From contig CALINO010000035.1 of NCBI GenBank assembly GCA_938045295.1, forward strand, positions 23,640 to 87,639: a stretch of 64,000 bases of DNA. Direction: 5' to 3'. The notes below the pieces were generated by a model. That model was not told the origin of the DNA, did not search any database, and saw only the letters and a list, made by a program, of their open reading frames with translations. A program made the position numbers and the translations under genes. Positions 48,709 through 56,810 of the stretch are shown here, piece by piece (positions within the stretch are counted from its first letter, which is position 1; each line of letters begins with the position of its first letter). The stretch comes from an uncultured Arenicella sp. GTDB taxonomy: Bacteria > Pseudomonadota > Gammaproteobacteria > Arenicellales > Arenicellaceae.

Positions 48709-50298
48709 ATGAGTATTTATCTAAGAGATGCGAACACGGTAATTAAACGCGCGCTTTTAACAGTAAGGCTGTTTAGCTTTATTGGCGTTATGGCGTTAAC
48801 CATGTTGTGTCTGCCTGCAAATGCCAACGACGCGGCGGCTAATAACAACAGTACGGCATCAAGTAAATCAGAGCAAAAACAAGCAAAGCTAAGCAAACGC
48901 GAAGCAGAAAAAAGGTTTCTTGAAGAACAAAAGAAGAAATGGCCCAACTTATCCGGCGGCGCATTAAAACGCCACCTTTCTGCCATTGCCGCCAACCCAA
49001 TTTTAGATAACCCCAAGCTTAATAAGTACGTGCAAGAGGTGGGCGAGCGAGTATTGGCTGCCAGCCCGCACGCTGGTCGTGAGTACCGATTTTTAGTGCT
49101 CGACAGCGACAACCCCAATGCATTTACCATGGGTGAAGACTACATCTATCTTCACCGTGGCTTAATTACGCTATACCAATCGGAAGCGCAGCTGGCCGGC
49201 GTCATTGGGCATGAAATAGGGCACAATATTGGTAATCACGTGAGCCGCAGGCGAGGCAAAGGCATTCGTGATAATGTGTTTGCCACTGCTATGAGCATAT
49301 TGGCTGGCACTACAGCCGTAGGCGATGCCATTGCCACACAAAATGTGGTTAATTTGCAAAAATACAGCCGCGAGTTAGAGCTTGAAGCGGATCGATTTGG
49401 CGCCACGTATTTATACAACTCAAATTATGAACCAGAAGGTTTGGTTGAAGGCTTAGGCACCCTATTTGATTATGTGGGCCTATTGGCCGGTAAAGAGTCT
49501 GGGCCGCGCTATCACGGTTTGTTTTCCTCTCACCCAAGAAACGACATACGTCTGCGTGCGGTATTAAGAGAAGTGGGCGAGTTGCCACCCGGTGAGGCGG
49601 ATAAGGGCCGCGAAGCTTTCAGAGAGGCGCTTTCTGGTGCGGTATTCGGCCCTAACCTTAGGCGAACTGCTCCGCCGGGGTACGTGCGCTATAACAATGA
49701 AAAACTGGGCATTACCTTTTTGCACCCCAACGATTGGGATCGCACTATTAAAGGGTCAAAAATCATTCTCAAAGACCCTAAAAAAACAATGCAGTTTAAA
49801 ATTGAAATAGAAAAAACAGCGCAACAAACACTGGCCAGTGATGAAGCCATTAAGAAAAAGTACCCCGATAATCTCTCAAAGGTAGAAAAAATCAGGCCCA
49901 GTGCGCCGAAAGATTTGGGGGTGATTGCGCAGCGCCCTAATCAGCGAGTGGCGTTAATTAAAGTGGCTAGAAACACCTTTCATTTTCAAGGCATTACTCG
50001 AGATAACAATTTAACCAAAGACATAGACGCGGTGTTCCTTGGCATGATCGGCAGCTTTCGCCGACTGCACCCTAATGATAAAAACCCAACAGAGCTGCAG
50101 CGAGTGTATTTTGAACAGCTGAAGCCGGGTCAAACGTTTGCCTCAATAGCGGCCGATAAAACCGACGAAAATGTGGCCAATGAACGCGTGCTAAGAGCCA
50201 TTAATGGTTTTTTCCCAAAAGGCGAGGCTGAACCGGGCACTTGGATTAAAAAAATCAAAAAAGTCAAAGTAGAGCAGGGCGATCGTAAAGGCGCGTAA
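48709..50298 (+). CDS. Periplasmic M48-family zinc metalloprotease
   Basis: A 529-residue exported protein. The signal sequence is at about residues 14-40 (PANAN). The zinc site HEIGH (His168, Glu169, His172) and the third ligand Glu226 in LELEADRFG identify an M48 peptidase of the BepA/LoiP class, which cleaves or quality-controls outer-membrane proteins. Unlike BepA, there is no obvious TPR region; the C-terminal 200 residues form a separate domain starting about RTAPPGYVRYNNEKLGITFLHP. GGAGG lies six bases before ATG 48709. It closes the 13-gene operon. Confidence 0.85.
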   Translation: MSIYLRDANTVIKRALLTVRLFSFIGVMALTMLCLPANANDAAANNNSTASSKSEQKQAKLSKREAEKRFLEEQKKKWPNLSGGALKRHLSAIAANPILDNPKLNKYVQEVGERVLAASPHAGREYRFLVLDSDNPNAFTMGEDYIYLHRGLITLYQSEAQLAGVIGHEIGHNIGNHVSRRRGKGIRDNVFATAMSILAGTTAVGDAIATQNVVNLQKYSRELELEADRFGATYLYNSNYEPEGLVEGLGTLFDYVGLLAGKESGPRYHGLFSSHPRNDIRLRAVLREVGELPPGEADKGREAFREALSGAVFGPNLRRTAPPGYVRYNNEKLGITFLHPNDWDRTIKGSKIILKDPKKTMQFKIEIEKTAQQTLASDEAIKKKYPDNLSKVEKIRPSAPKDLGVIAQRPNQRVALIKVARNTFHFQGITRDNNLTKDIDAVFLGMIGSFRRLHPNDKNPTELQRVYFEQLKPGQTFASIAADKTDENVANERVLRAINGFFPKGEAEPGTWIKKIKKVKVEQGDRKGA

Positions 50299-50301
50299 AT
50301 G

Positions 50302-50330
50302 TTTATTAATCTTTGCTTGAGATTAGTAAA
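50302..50330 (+). repeat. AT-rich hairpin after the protease gene
   Basis: TTTATTAATCT (50302-50312) pairs with AGATTAGTAAA (50320-50330) with one G-U pair and a 7-base loop. No T-run follows. It could be a weak terminator of the envelope operon or a folding element. Confidence 0.35.
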
Positions 50331-50433
50331 TCAAACGGCCATAGCTCAGAAAGTCTTCATTCGTTTGGCAGTGCTTAATACTGAATAATTTTGGCTTCGA
50401 CTGTAATGTAGTGATAGAGTGAAGGTGTAAAAA

Positions 50434-51258
50434 ATGCTAATAGTAAGGAATATTTCATTGGATACGCGACTCAAATCAAACCTAATTGTTGCCAGCTTAT
50501 TGCTGTTAATCAGCTGTGCCCTGAGTGCTAAAGAAGGCGATAATGAAAATTTTATTTATGAAAAGTGCCACGGTCATGGACATCCTTGTAAACGAATAAT
50601 TGATAAAAGGCAGTATTCATATTTTGGTGACTCGAATTTTGAATATCCTGTGAGTTATTCTCTGCTGATAAATTTAAAAAATATTAAATCAGTTCCGTCT
50701 TATCAAAAAGAAGATGAGTTGCCTGAGAGTCATTTATCACCAGAGCAAACTGAGGAAGTTTGGCATGCACTGAAAGATATTTTTCCAGTAAGTGCTGACT
50801 TTTTAATCGCTAAAGCAAAGTTTTTACCGAATCAGGTTGCTTTAGTTAAAGTCAGTTTTGAAGAGGCTTGGAAAGAAGTCGATATTGATATTAGTGAATT
50901 AATATTGAAAAAGTGGAAGGTCTACGTTCCTTCCGTTAGTGAACCTAAATTTCGTTACTTTACTGAAGCTCATAATTGGAATAAAGCTAAAGGCTATAGA
51001 ATCGCAAAAAAAATTTTCGATTCAAATGAAGAAGGGATTCTTGGAATAGAAATATTACTTGAAGATATTCAAAAAAACGGTAAGACAGATATTCAAGGCT
51101 ATTACGAAATTTTTAAGAGGGCAGACATCTATTTCGAATTTGATTTGTTGTACTCTATGCCTGATGGAACAAAGCTCATGAAGATGAATATTAATAAAGA
51201 AAAGTTAGAAGCGCTAATTTCTGAGCCTTCAGTACTTAGCATCATTCCATACATTTAA
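50434..51258 (+). CDS. Exported protein of unknown family with subtilase-propeptide-like tail
   Basis: A 274-residue protein from a markedly AT-rich stretch. A hydrophobic N terminus (about residues 16-32, with LISC as a possible lipobox, Cys28) indicates export. The last 20 residues (LEALISEPSVLSIIPYI) resemble the end of I9-type subtilisin propeptides or inhibitors. No known domain is visible in the rest. The gene directly precedes a broken subtilase gene. Composition differs from the genes on both sides, suggesting transfer. Confidence 0.5.
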   Translation: MLIVRNISLDTRLKSNLIVASLLLLISCALSAKEGDNENFIYEKCHGHGHPCKRIIDKRQYSYFGDSNFEYPVSYSLLINLKNIKSVPSYQKEDELPESHLSPEQTEEVWHALKDIFPVSADFLIAKAKFLPNQVALVKVSFEEAWKEVDIDISELILKKWKVYVPSVSEPKFRYFTEAHNWNKAKGYRIAKKIFDSNEEGILGIEILLEDIQKNGKTDIQGYYEIFKRADIYFEFDLLYSMPDGTKLMKMNINKEKLEALISEPSVLSIIPYI

Positions 51259-51295
51259 CAAACCTGTGATCAAGAATACAAGGAAGTTAAGTTTC

Positions 51296-51601
51296 ATGAA
51301 AGTTCTACTATTTACAATAGCATTTGTTACATTTTCATTTTTTACAAATTCAGAGTTAAATGCCCAAACAGGCTCAGGGCAAAAAGTTGTAATTATAGAT
51401 AGTGGTATATATAGCAATGCACTATTCAGATCTACAAGAGTGATTGATAAGCTGTGCTGGTCGAAAAATGATCAAGCTACAAGCGATAGCCAATAAGAAG
51501 GTGATTCTAATGGCTTAGAAATAGCTTCAATTTGCGCAAATGGTAGGGCAAAAGACATTGCATTTTTGGGTGGAAATACAATGATGCGCTTCAGAAGCTA
51601 A
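51296..51601 (+). pseudogene. Remnant of a subtilisin-like (S8) protease gene
   Basis: The open frame runs from ATG 51296 (AAGGAAG 9 bases before) to a stop at 51494. It encodes a signal peptide and VVIIDSGIYSNALF, matching the N-terminal catalytic Asp region of S8 proteases. Reading through the stop, the same frame continues (EGDSNGLEIASICANGRAKDIAFLGGN) to a second stop at 51599. The second part resembles the Cys-Pro-Asn-Gly segment of these enzymes, so this looks like one gene broken by an in-frame stop and then truncated. The His and Ser catalytic regions are absent. Whether the short peptide is still made is unknown. Confidence 0.6.
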
Positions 51602-51815
51602 TGAGTAACGCACTCTCTTAATCTTCAGCACCTATTTCTAAAATGGACCGAGGAAAGTAATAACAAAGTATTAACCAGCTGTGTGTTTGTAACTCTTTCA
51701 TTTATAACCATATGTTGTGTGGGCGCTGTGATGGTTAACACCGCATTATGGTAGGCAGTTGATTTTGTTCTAAGCTGTCGTTCAATCTTAACCATAGTTT
51801 GGGTTAGGCAAACAG
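51602..51815. other. Intergenic stretch between the subtilase remnant and yebC
   Basis: About 210 bases with no gene or repeat that I can support. It is AT-rich on the left and returns to core-like composition toward yebC. It may contain further decayed sequence from the subtilase gene. Confidence 0.4.
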
Positions 51816-51824
51816 TGTTAGAAT
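51816..51824 (+). promoter_or_regulatory. Extended -10 promoter candidate for yebC-ruv
   Basis: TGTTAGAAT (TG, one base, TAGAAT) is an extended -10 element 33 bases before the yebC start. The nearest -35-like sequences are poorly spaced. Confidence 0.4.
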
Positions 51825-51857
51825 AACGGCTTTATTAGCAATTAAGTTAGAAGCATT

Positions 51858-52595
51858 ATGGCAGGACATAGTAAGTGGGCAAACATCAAACACCGCAAAG
51901 CTGCGCAAGACGCTAAGCGGGGTAAACTGTTTACCAAGCATATCCGTGAAATCACCGTGGCTGCTCGTGAAGGCGGTGGCGACCCTGACTCTAATGCCGC
52001 ATTAAGAATTGCGGTTGATAAAGCACTCGGCGTTAATATGACGCGCGACACCGTGGAGCGAGCCATTAAACGTGGTACTGGCGACTTGGAAGGCGTAAGT
52101 TATGAAGACATGACGTATGAAGGTTACGCCCCTTGCGGTATTGCGGTATTGGTTGAATGCAGTTCTGACAATAAAAATCGCACCGTGGCTGAAGTGCGCC
52201 ATGCCTTTAGTAAGTATAACGGCAGCCTTGGCACCTCAGGTTCAGTGGCCTATATGTTTAATTCACTGGGTGTGATTGAAATGGCCGAAGGCGCCGATGA
52301 AGAAGCCGTTATGGAAGTGGCGTTAGAAGCCGGTGCCGATGACATCATTACCCACGAAGACGGTTCGGTTGAAGTGAATTGCCCGCCCTCAGAGTACGTG
52401 GCCGTGATGGCCGCATTTGAAGAGGCCAACATGGCGGTGGCTAATTCAGAAGTGACCAAGCGCGCAGAAAATGAAATTGCGTTAAGCGATGACGATGCGG
52501 CAAAAGTCATGAAATTGATTGACGCTCTTGAAGACCTAGACGACGTGGTTGAAGTATTCTCAAACGCGGACTTTCCTGAGTCGGTTTTTCAGTAA
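51858..52595 (+). CDS. yebC: YebC/PmpR-family transcriptional or translational regulator
   Basis: A 245-residue protein starting with the family signature MAGHSKWANIKHRKAAQDAKRG. It also has GYAPCGIAVLVECSSDNKNRTVAEVR. Family members act as DNA-binding regulators (PmpR in Pseudomonas); some (TACO1-like) aid translation of proline stretches. It is upstream of ruvC as in many gammaproteobacteria, but its usual upstream neighbour aspS lies about 18 kb away. Confidence 0.96.
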   Translation: MAGHSKWANIKHRKAAQDAKRGKLFTKHIREITVAAREGGGDPDSNAALRIAVDKALGVNMTRDTVERAIKRGTGDLEGVSYEDMTYEGYAPCGIAVLVECSSDNKNRTVAEVRHAFSKYNGSLGTSGSVAYMFNSLGVIEMAEGADEEAVMEVALEAGADDIITHEDGSVEVNCPPSEYVAVMAAFEEANMAVANSEVTKRAENEIALSDDDAAKVMKLIDALEDLDDVVEVFSNADFPESVFQ

Positions 52596-52623
52596 ACCGC
52601 TCATGAGCAATGAATGATGATAC

Positions 52624-52652
52624 GAGGCTCATTGTTGAGCCTCTATTAGTTT
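52624..52652 (+). terminator. Terminator after yebC
   Basis: GAGGCTCA (52624-52631), loop TTGT, TGAGCCTC (52636-52643) form a perfect 8-bp stem, followed by TATTAGTTT. The U-tract is interrupted, so termination may be partial and allow ruvC transcription. Confidence 0.55.
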
Positions 52653-52694
52653 AAACTCCCTGTTAACTTTACATACACACAGCCAACGCAAACA

Positions 52695-53198
52695 GTGCAA
52701 ACCCCAGTCACCATTCTTGGTATTGACCCCGGTTCCCAAATTACAGGGGTGGGCGTTATTGAGTCGCAAGGCAATGAGCTTAAGCACATTTATTCTGAGT
52801 CGTTAAAGCTGCCTAAAGGGGAGTTGCCAATCAGGCTGGAAAATCTTCACTCACGCTTACAAAATATTATTGCGCAAACGCGGCCAGACATCGTGTCGAT
52901 AGAGCGCGTGTTTGTGGCAAAAAATCCTCAATCGGCCTTAGTGTTAGGCCATGCGCGCGGCGCCGCCATGTTGTCAGCGGTCATGAATAAAATACCGGTG
53001 GTTGAGTACAGCGCTACGGAAATTAAGAAAACCGTGGTAGGCAAAGGGCGCGCCGACAAAGCGCAAGTGCAGCATATGATGCGAGTATTGTTGGGGTTGC
53101 GAGTCGCGCCTGAAGTAGATGCGGCTGACGCATTGGCGGCGGCGGTATGTCACGCACACCACCAACAAATTAACCAAGCAATAAAAAGAAGAGGGTGA
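52695..53198 (+). CDS. ruvC: Holliday junction endonuclease RuvC
   Basis: Resolves Holliday junctions together with RuvAB. It has 167 residues and starts at GTG. The acidic active-site residues are visible: Asp in ILGIDPGS, Glu in SIERVF, and the Asp pair in VDAADALAAAVCHAH. No LexA-like site could be identified upstream. ruvA follows after four bases. Confidence 0.96.
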   Translation: MQTPVTILGIDPGSQITGVGVIESQGNELKHIYSESLKLPKGELPIRLENLHSRLQNIIAQTRPDIVSIERVFVAKNPQSALVLGHARGAAMLSAVMNKIPVVEYSATEIKKTVVGKGRADKAQVQHMMRVLLGLRVAPEVDAADALAAAVCHAHHQQINQAIKRRG

Positions 53199-53202
53199 TT
53201 GT

Positions 53203-53802
53203 ATGATCGCATGGTTAAAGGGCGAACTATTGGAAAAACAAGCGCCGGGTTTGGTGCTTAATGTGAACGGCGTGGGCTATGAATTAGAAGCCCCCATGTC
53301 CACGTTTTATGAGTTGCCGAGCGTTGGCGAAGTGGCCACGCTGTATGTGCACATGGTGGTCAGAGAAGACGCGCAACTCTTGTTTGGTTTTACCAGCAAG
53401 CAACAACGAGAAATGTTTCGCAGTTTGATCAAGGTGAACGGCGTGGGCCCGAAAGTGGCCTTGGCGGTGCTGTCGACCTTATCCACTCAAGAGCTAATGC
53501 AATGCATGGCTGAAGAAGACGTGGCGCAATTATGCCGAGTGCCGGGCATAGGCAAAAAAACCGCGCAACGCTTGGTGGTTGAAATGAAAGATCGGCTGGA
53601 GAAAGAGTTTGCTGATATGGCGCTTGAGCCGAGTATTGGTGATACTAAAAGTAACAATACTCGAGATGCAATTGATGCCTTGGTGGCCTTGGGGTATAAA
53701 AACGTTGAAGCCAGCCGAGTGGTGAAATCATTCGACAGTGCTTTGTCTAGCGAAGAATTGATTCGAAAAGCGCTCAGAACGTTGTCAGGTAATGTGCTGT
53801 AA
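53203..53802 (+). CDS. ruvA: Holliday junction DNA helicase subunit RuvA
   Basis: Tetrameric junction-binding protein of 199 residues. The N-terminal OB-fold (MIAWLKGELLEKQAPGLVLNVNGVGYELEAP), the helix-hairpin-helix motifs (VNGVGPKVALAVLS; VPGIGKKTAQRLVVEM) and the C-terminal RuvB-binding domain are all present. It sits between ruvC and ruvB as usual. Confidence 0.97.
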   Translation: MIAWLKGELLEKQAPGLVLNVNGVGYELEAPMSTFYELPSVGEVATLYVHMVVREDAQLLFGFTSKQQREMFRSLIKVNGVGPKVALAVLSTLSTQELMQCMAEEDVAQLCRVPGIGKKTAQRLVVEMKDRLEKEFADMALEPSIGDTKSNNTRDAIDALVALGYKNVEASRVVKSFDSALSSEELIRKALRTLSGNVL

Positions 53803-53895
53803 TGACAAGGGCTGCTGTCTGCGGCGCTCGGCTTAATAAATAAGTATTGTAAATAAATAGATGTTGTAAAACACACAGTCTAAAAAGGTTATTTA

Positions 53896-54939
53896 ATGAT
53901 GCAAGACAACCCAATAAATCCAGATATTCAGGGCAACGACGATGACGTGGTTGATCGCGCGTTGCGCCCAGAATACTTAGAGGACTTTGTTGGGCAGCCC
54001 AAACTAAAAGAACAACTCTCTATTTTTATTCAAGCGGCTCGCTCACGCAGTGAGGCGCTAGACCATGTGTTGTTGTTTGGCCCGCCGGGGTTGGGTAAAA
54101 CCACCTTATCGAACATTATTGCGCGCGAAATGAACACCAAAATTCGCCAAACCTCGGGGCCCGTGCTCGAGCGCGCCGGGGATTTGGCCGCGGTATTAAC
54201 CAATCTTGAGCCGCACGACGTGTTGTTTATTGACGAAATTCATCGGCTCAGCCCTGTGGTGGAAGAAATTCTATACCCAGCCATGGAAGATTTTGAGTTA
54301 GACATTGTGATTGGCGAAGGCCCGGCGGCCAGAACGGTAAAGCTGTCGTTGCCGCCGTTCACCTTAATCGGCGCCACAACTCGTGCCGGCTTATTGACCT
54401 CGCCGTTGCGCGACCGTTTTGGCATTGTGCAACGCCTTGAGTATTACAATACCCAAGACTTAGCGAGCATTGTGCAACGCTCATCGAATATTTTGGGTGT
54501 GCCGACCGAAGATACCGGAGTGCAAACCATTGCCAATCGTTCGCGTGGCACCCCGCGTATTGCCAATCGTTTACTGCGTCGTGTACGCGACTATGCCGAG
54601 GTAAAAGGCAATGGTTGCTTAACTGAAGACATCGCCAGTGCCGCGCTGGATATGATGGAAGTTGACCCGCATGGCCTGGACTGGATGGACCGACAATTGC
54701 TCAAAGCCATTATGGAAAAGTTTGACGGTGGCCCAGTCGGCATTGACAGCTTGGCGGCGGCCATTGGTGAAGAGCGTGGTACCATTGAAGACGTGATTGA
54801 GCCTTACCTAATTCAACAAGGATTTATGATGCGAACCCCCAGAGGCCGAGTGGTTACTAAGCGAACCTGGTCGTATTTTGGCTTAAACGCTCCCGCCGCG
54901 TTAGAACCAACCGGTCAAAAAAAGCTATTTGATGAGTAA
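53896..54939 (+). CDS. ruvB: Holliday junction branch-migration ATPase RuvB
   Basis: AAA+ motor of 347 residues. Walker A is GPPGLGKTT, Walker B is LFIDEIHRL, sensor 1 is IGATTRAG and the arginine finger region is SPLRDRFGI. The C-terminal winged helix includes [17 protein letters not shown]. It follows ruvA after 93 bases. Confidence 0.97.
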   Translation: MMQDNPINPDIQGNDDDVVDRALRPEYLEDFVGQPKLKEQLSIFIQAARSRSEALDHVLLFGPPGLGKTTLSNIIAREMNTKIRQTSGPVLERAGDLAAVLTNLEPHDVLFIDEIHRLSPVVEEILYPAMEDFELDIVIGEGPAARTVKLSLPPFTLIGATTRAGLLTSPLRDRFGIVQRLEYYNTQDLASIVQRSSNILGVPTEDTGVQTIANRSRGTPRIANRLLRRVRDYAEVKGNGCLTEDIASAALDMMEVDPHGLDWMDRQLLKAIMEKFDGGPVGIDSLAAAIGEERGTIEDVIEPYLIQQGFMMRTPRGRVVTKRTWSYFGLNAPAALEPTGQKKLFDE

Positions 54940-55028
54940 CTTTTGCCCCTCGTTTGCTAATTTGCATAGAACCCCGTAAACGCCTTTAATTTAGCTGCTT
55001 TTTCAGATTCATTGTCACATTCACCACC

Positions 55029-55439
55029 ATGTTAGAAGAGAAACAAACGTCTTTTGAAACCAAATTTCGTGTCTATTACGAAGACACCGACGCGGGCGGC
55101 ATTGTCTATCATGCAAATTACTTGAAATTCATGGAGCGTTGCCGCTGTGATTGGTTAATGAGTTTGGGCTTTAATGTGGCCGAACTTGAACAAAATCAAG
55201 GGTTTGTGTTTGTTGTTCGCGAAGCGGATTTGGTGTTTGAGCGCCCAGCACGGTTATTCGACGAGCTTCGTGTTACCGCCGAGGTATTGCAAGTCGGTAA
55301 GGTGAAGCTGGTGCTAAATCAGGCGGTTTATAATGGCGACACAAAATTGTGCCAAGCTAGGATAAAACTTGCTGCATTAGACTCAACTTCATTTACACTA
55401 TGTGCAATGCCGAGTTCGCTCCGGCAGGCCATGCAGTAG
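55029..55439 (+). CDS. ybgC: YbgC-type acyl-CoA thioesterase
   Basis: Hotdog-fold thioesterase of 136 residues that is part of the tol-pal cluster. It has the family signature VYYEDTDAGGIVYHANYLKFMERCR, whose aspartate is catalytic. In Escherichia coli it acts on short and acyl-carrier-protein-linked chains and associates with phospholipid synthesis enzymes. It precedes tolQ by 93 bases. Confidence 0.93.
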   Translation: MLEEKQTSFETKFRVYYEDTDAGGIVYHANYLKFMERCRCDWLMSLGFNVAELEQNQGFVFVVREADLVFERPARLFDELRVTAEVLQVGKVKLVLNQAVYNGDTKLCQARIKLAALDSTSFTLCAMPSSLRQAMQ

Positions 55440-55532
55440 GCGCAAGTGGGTTGGCAGTAACATTTAGACAAACTTAGTGGTAATAGCAAGCAACAATAAA
55501 AACGGCTCGAAAGAGCGCAACATGGGTAACCA

Positions 55533-56351
55533 ATGATCACATATTTATCGAGTGCCGCTCAAAGTGCGGCAGAGCCAGCCTCGGCAGGACTGACCGAACA
55601 AGCCCTTGCCGCAACCAATGCAGCCGACGCGGCTGTGGCCACTGGCGCAGCGCACGGCGCTGATAAAATGTCGTTGATTTCATTAATCGCGGATGCCAGT
55701 TTAACGGTGCAATTCGTTATGTTGTTGTTGTTGCTGGCGTCATTGGCGTCTTGGTCTATTATTTTTACGAAATACCAAGTGCTGCGTAAAGAGCGTCGGC
55801 TAACCAAAAAATTTGAAGACCAATTTTGGGCTGGCGGCAGTATGCTCAAATTGTTTAATCACTGGGGCAGCGAAACTAAAAAAGCCTCCGGCATGTCGGA
55901 AATTTTTGTTGCCGGTTATCGTGAATACCAGCGACTGTCAGAGCGCGGCTATGCCAACAACAATGATTTGCTTGATGCTGTGCAACGCGCAATGCGGGTT
56001 GAGCTAAGCCGAGAGATTGATCACCTTGAAGGGCAGATTCCCACCCTCGCTACGGTGGGTTCTACCAGCCCTTACGTAGGCCTGTTTGGTACGGTGTGGG
56101 GCATTATGAATTCGTTTCGCGCCTTAGGTTTATCCACTCAGCAAGCCACGGTGGCCAGCGTGGCACCGGGTATTGCCGAAGCACTGATCGCAACCGCCAT
56201 GGGTTTGTTTGCGGCCATTCCGGCGGTAATTGCGTACAACCGATTCAATACTCAAGTGGAAAAGTTAGTGGCGCAGTATGAAATCTTCATGGAAGAGTTC
56301 ATCAGCATTATCAACCGCCAGTTAACCATTGGTGAAAACAAAAACTCATGA
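55533..56351 (+). CDS. tolQ: Tol-Pal proton channel subunit TolQ
   Basis: Inner-membrane proton-channel protein for outer-membrane constriction at division. The core LISLIADASLTVQFVMLLLLLASLASWSIIF and TM3-TM4 (YVGLFGTVWGIMNSFRALG; GIAEALIATAMGLFAAIPAVIAYN) are typical. It has 272 residues. The first ~45 residues (Ala-rich, with Glu and Asp) are an extension before the usual start; an internal ATG at 55668 aligns with other TolQ proteins. Neither start has a strong Shine-Dalgarno. Confidence 0.96.
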   Translation: MITYLSSAAQSAAEPASAGLTEQALAATNAADAAVATGAAHGADKMSLISLIADASLTVQFVMLLLLLASLASWSIIFTKYQVLRKERRLTKKFEDQFWAGGSMLKLFNHWGSETKKASGMSEIFVAGYREYQRLSERGYANNNDLLDAVQRAMRVELSREIDHLEGQIPTLATVGSTSPYVGLFGTVWGIMNSFRALGLSTQQATVASVAPGIAEALIATAMGLFAAIPAVIAYNRFNTQVEKLVAQYEIFMEEFISIINRQLTIGENKNS

Positions 56352-56773
56352 GTTATCGCAGCCGCAAACGTAAAGCCATTGCCGAAATAAACGTGGTGCC
56401 GTACATCGATGTGATGTTGGTGCTGTTGATTATTTTTATGGTAACCGCGCCGCTGTTAACCGAAGGGGTGAAAATTGATTTGCCGCAAACCACCGAATCA
56501 GCGCCCATTGAAGCTAATCCGGATGCCCCAGAACCCTTTGTGTTAACGGTTGATGCCGATGGGCAATTGTTTATAGACGATAAAGAGTACGATTCCGCCG
56601 GTATATTGCGTTACGCTACGGTTTTATATCAAGAAAAACCAGCCACTGACTTTTTAGTGCGCGGCGACAAAAATGCCCGTTATGAATACGTTATGCAAGC
56701 CATGGTGTTGCTAAAAGAAGCGGGCATTGAAACCGTGAGCTTAGTCACCGAGCCATCACAAGATAAAGAATAG
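56348..56773 (+). CDS. tolR: Tol-Pal proton channel subunit TolR
   Basis: A 141-residue single-helix protein. The membrane helix EINVVPYIDVMLVLLIIFMV holds the proton-carrying Asp21. The periplasmic domain ends with RGDKNARYEYVMQAMVLLKEAGI, the usual ExbD/TolR pattern. Its ATG overlaps the tolQ stop by four bases, so the two are translationally coupled. It is the reference for the aspartate position seen in the two VWA proteins upstream. Confidence 0.97.
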   Translation: MSYRSRKRKAIAEINVVPYIDVMLVLLIIFMVTAPLLTEGVKIDLPQTTESAPIEANPDAPEPFVLTVDADGQLFIDDKEYDSAGILRYATVLYQEKPATDFLVRGDKNARYEYVMQAMVLLKEAGIETVSLVTEPSQDKE

Positions 56774-56810
56774 CTGTTAGCCGCAATAAACCAGAGAAGT
56801 AGACACATTC

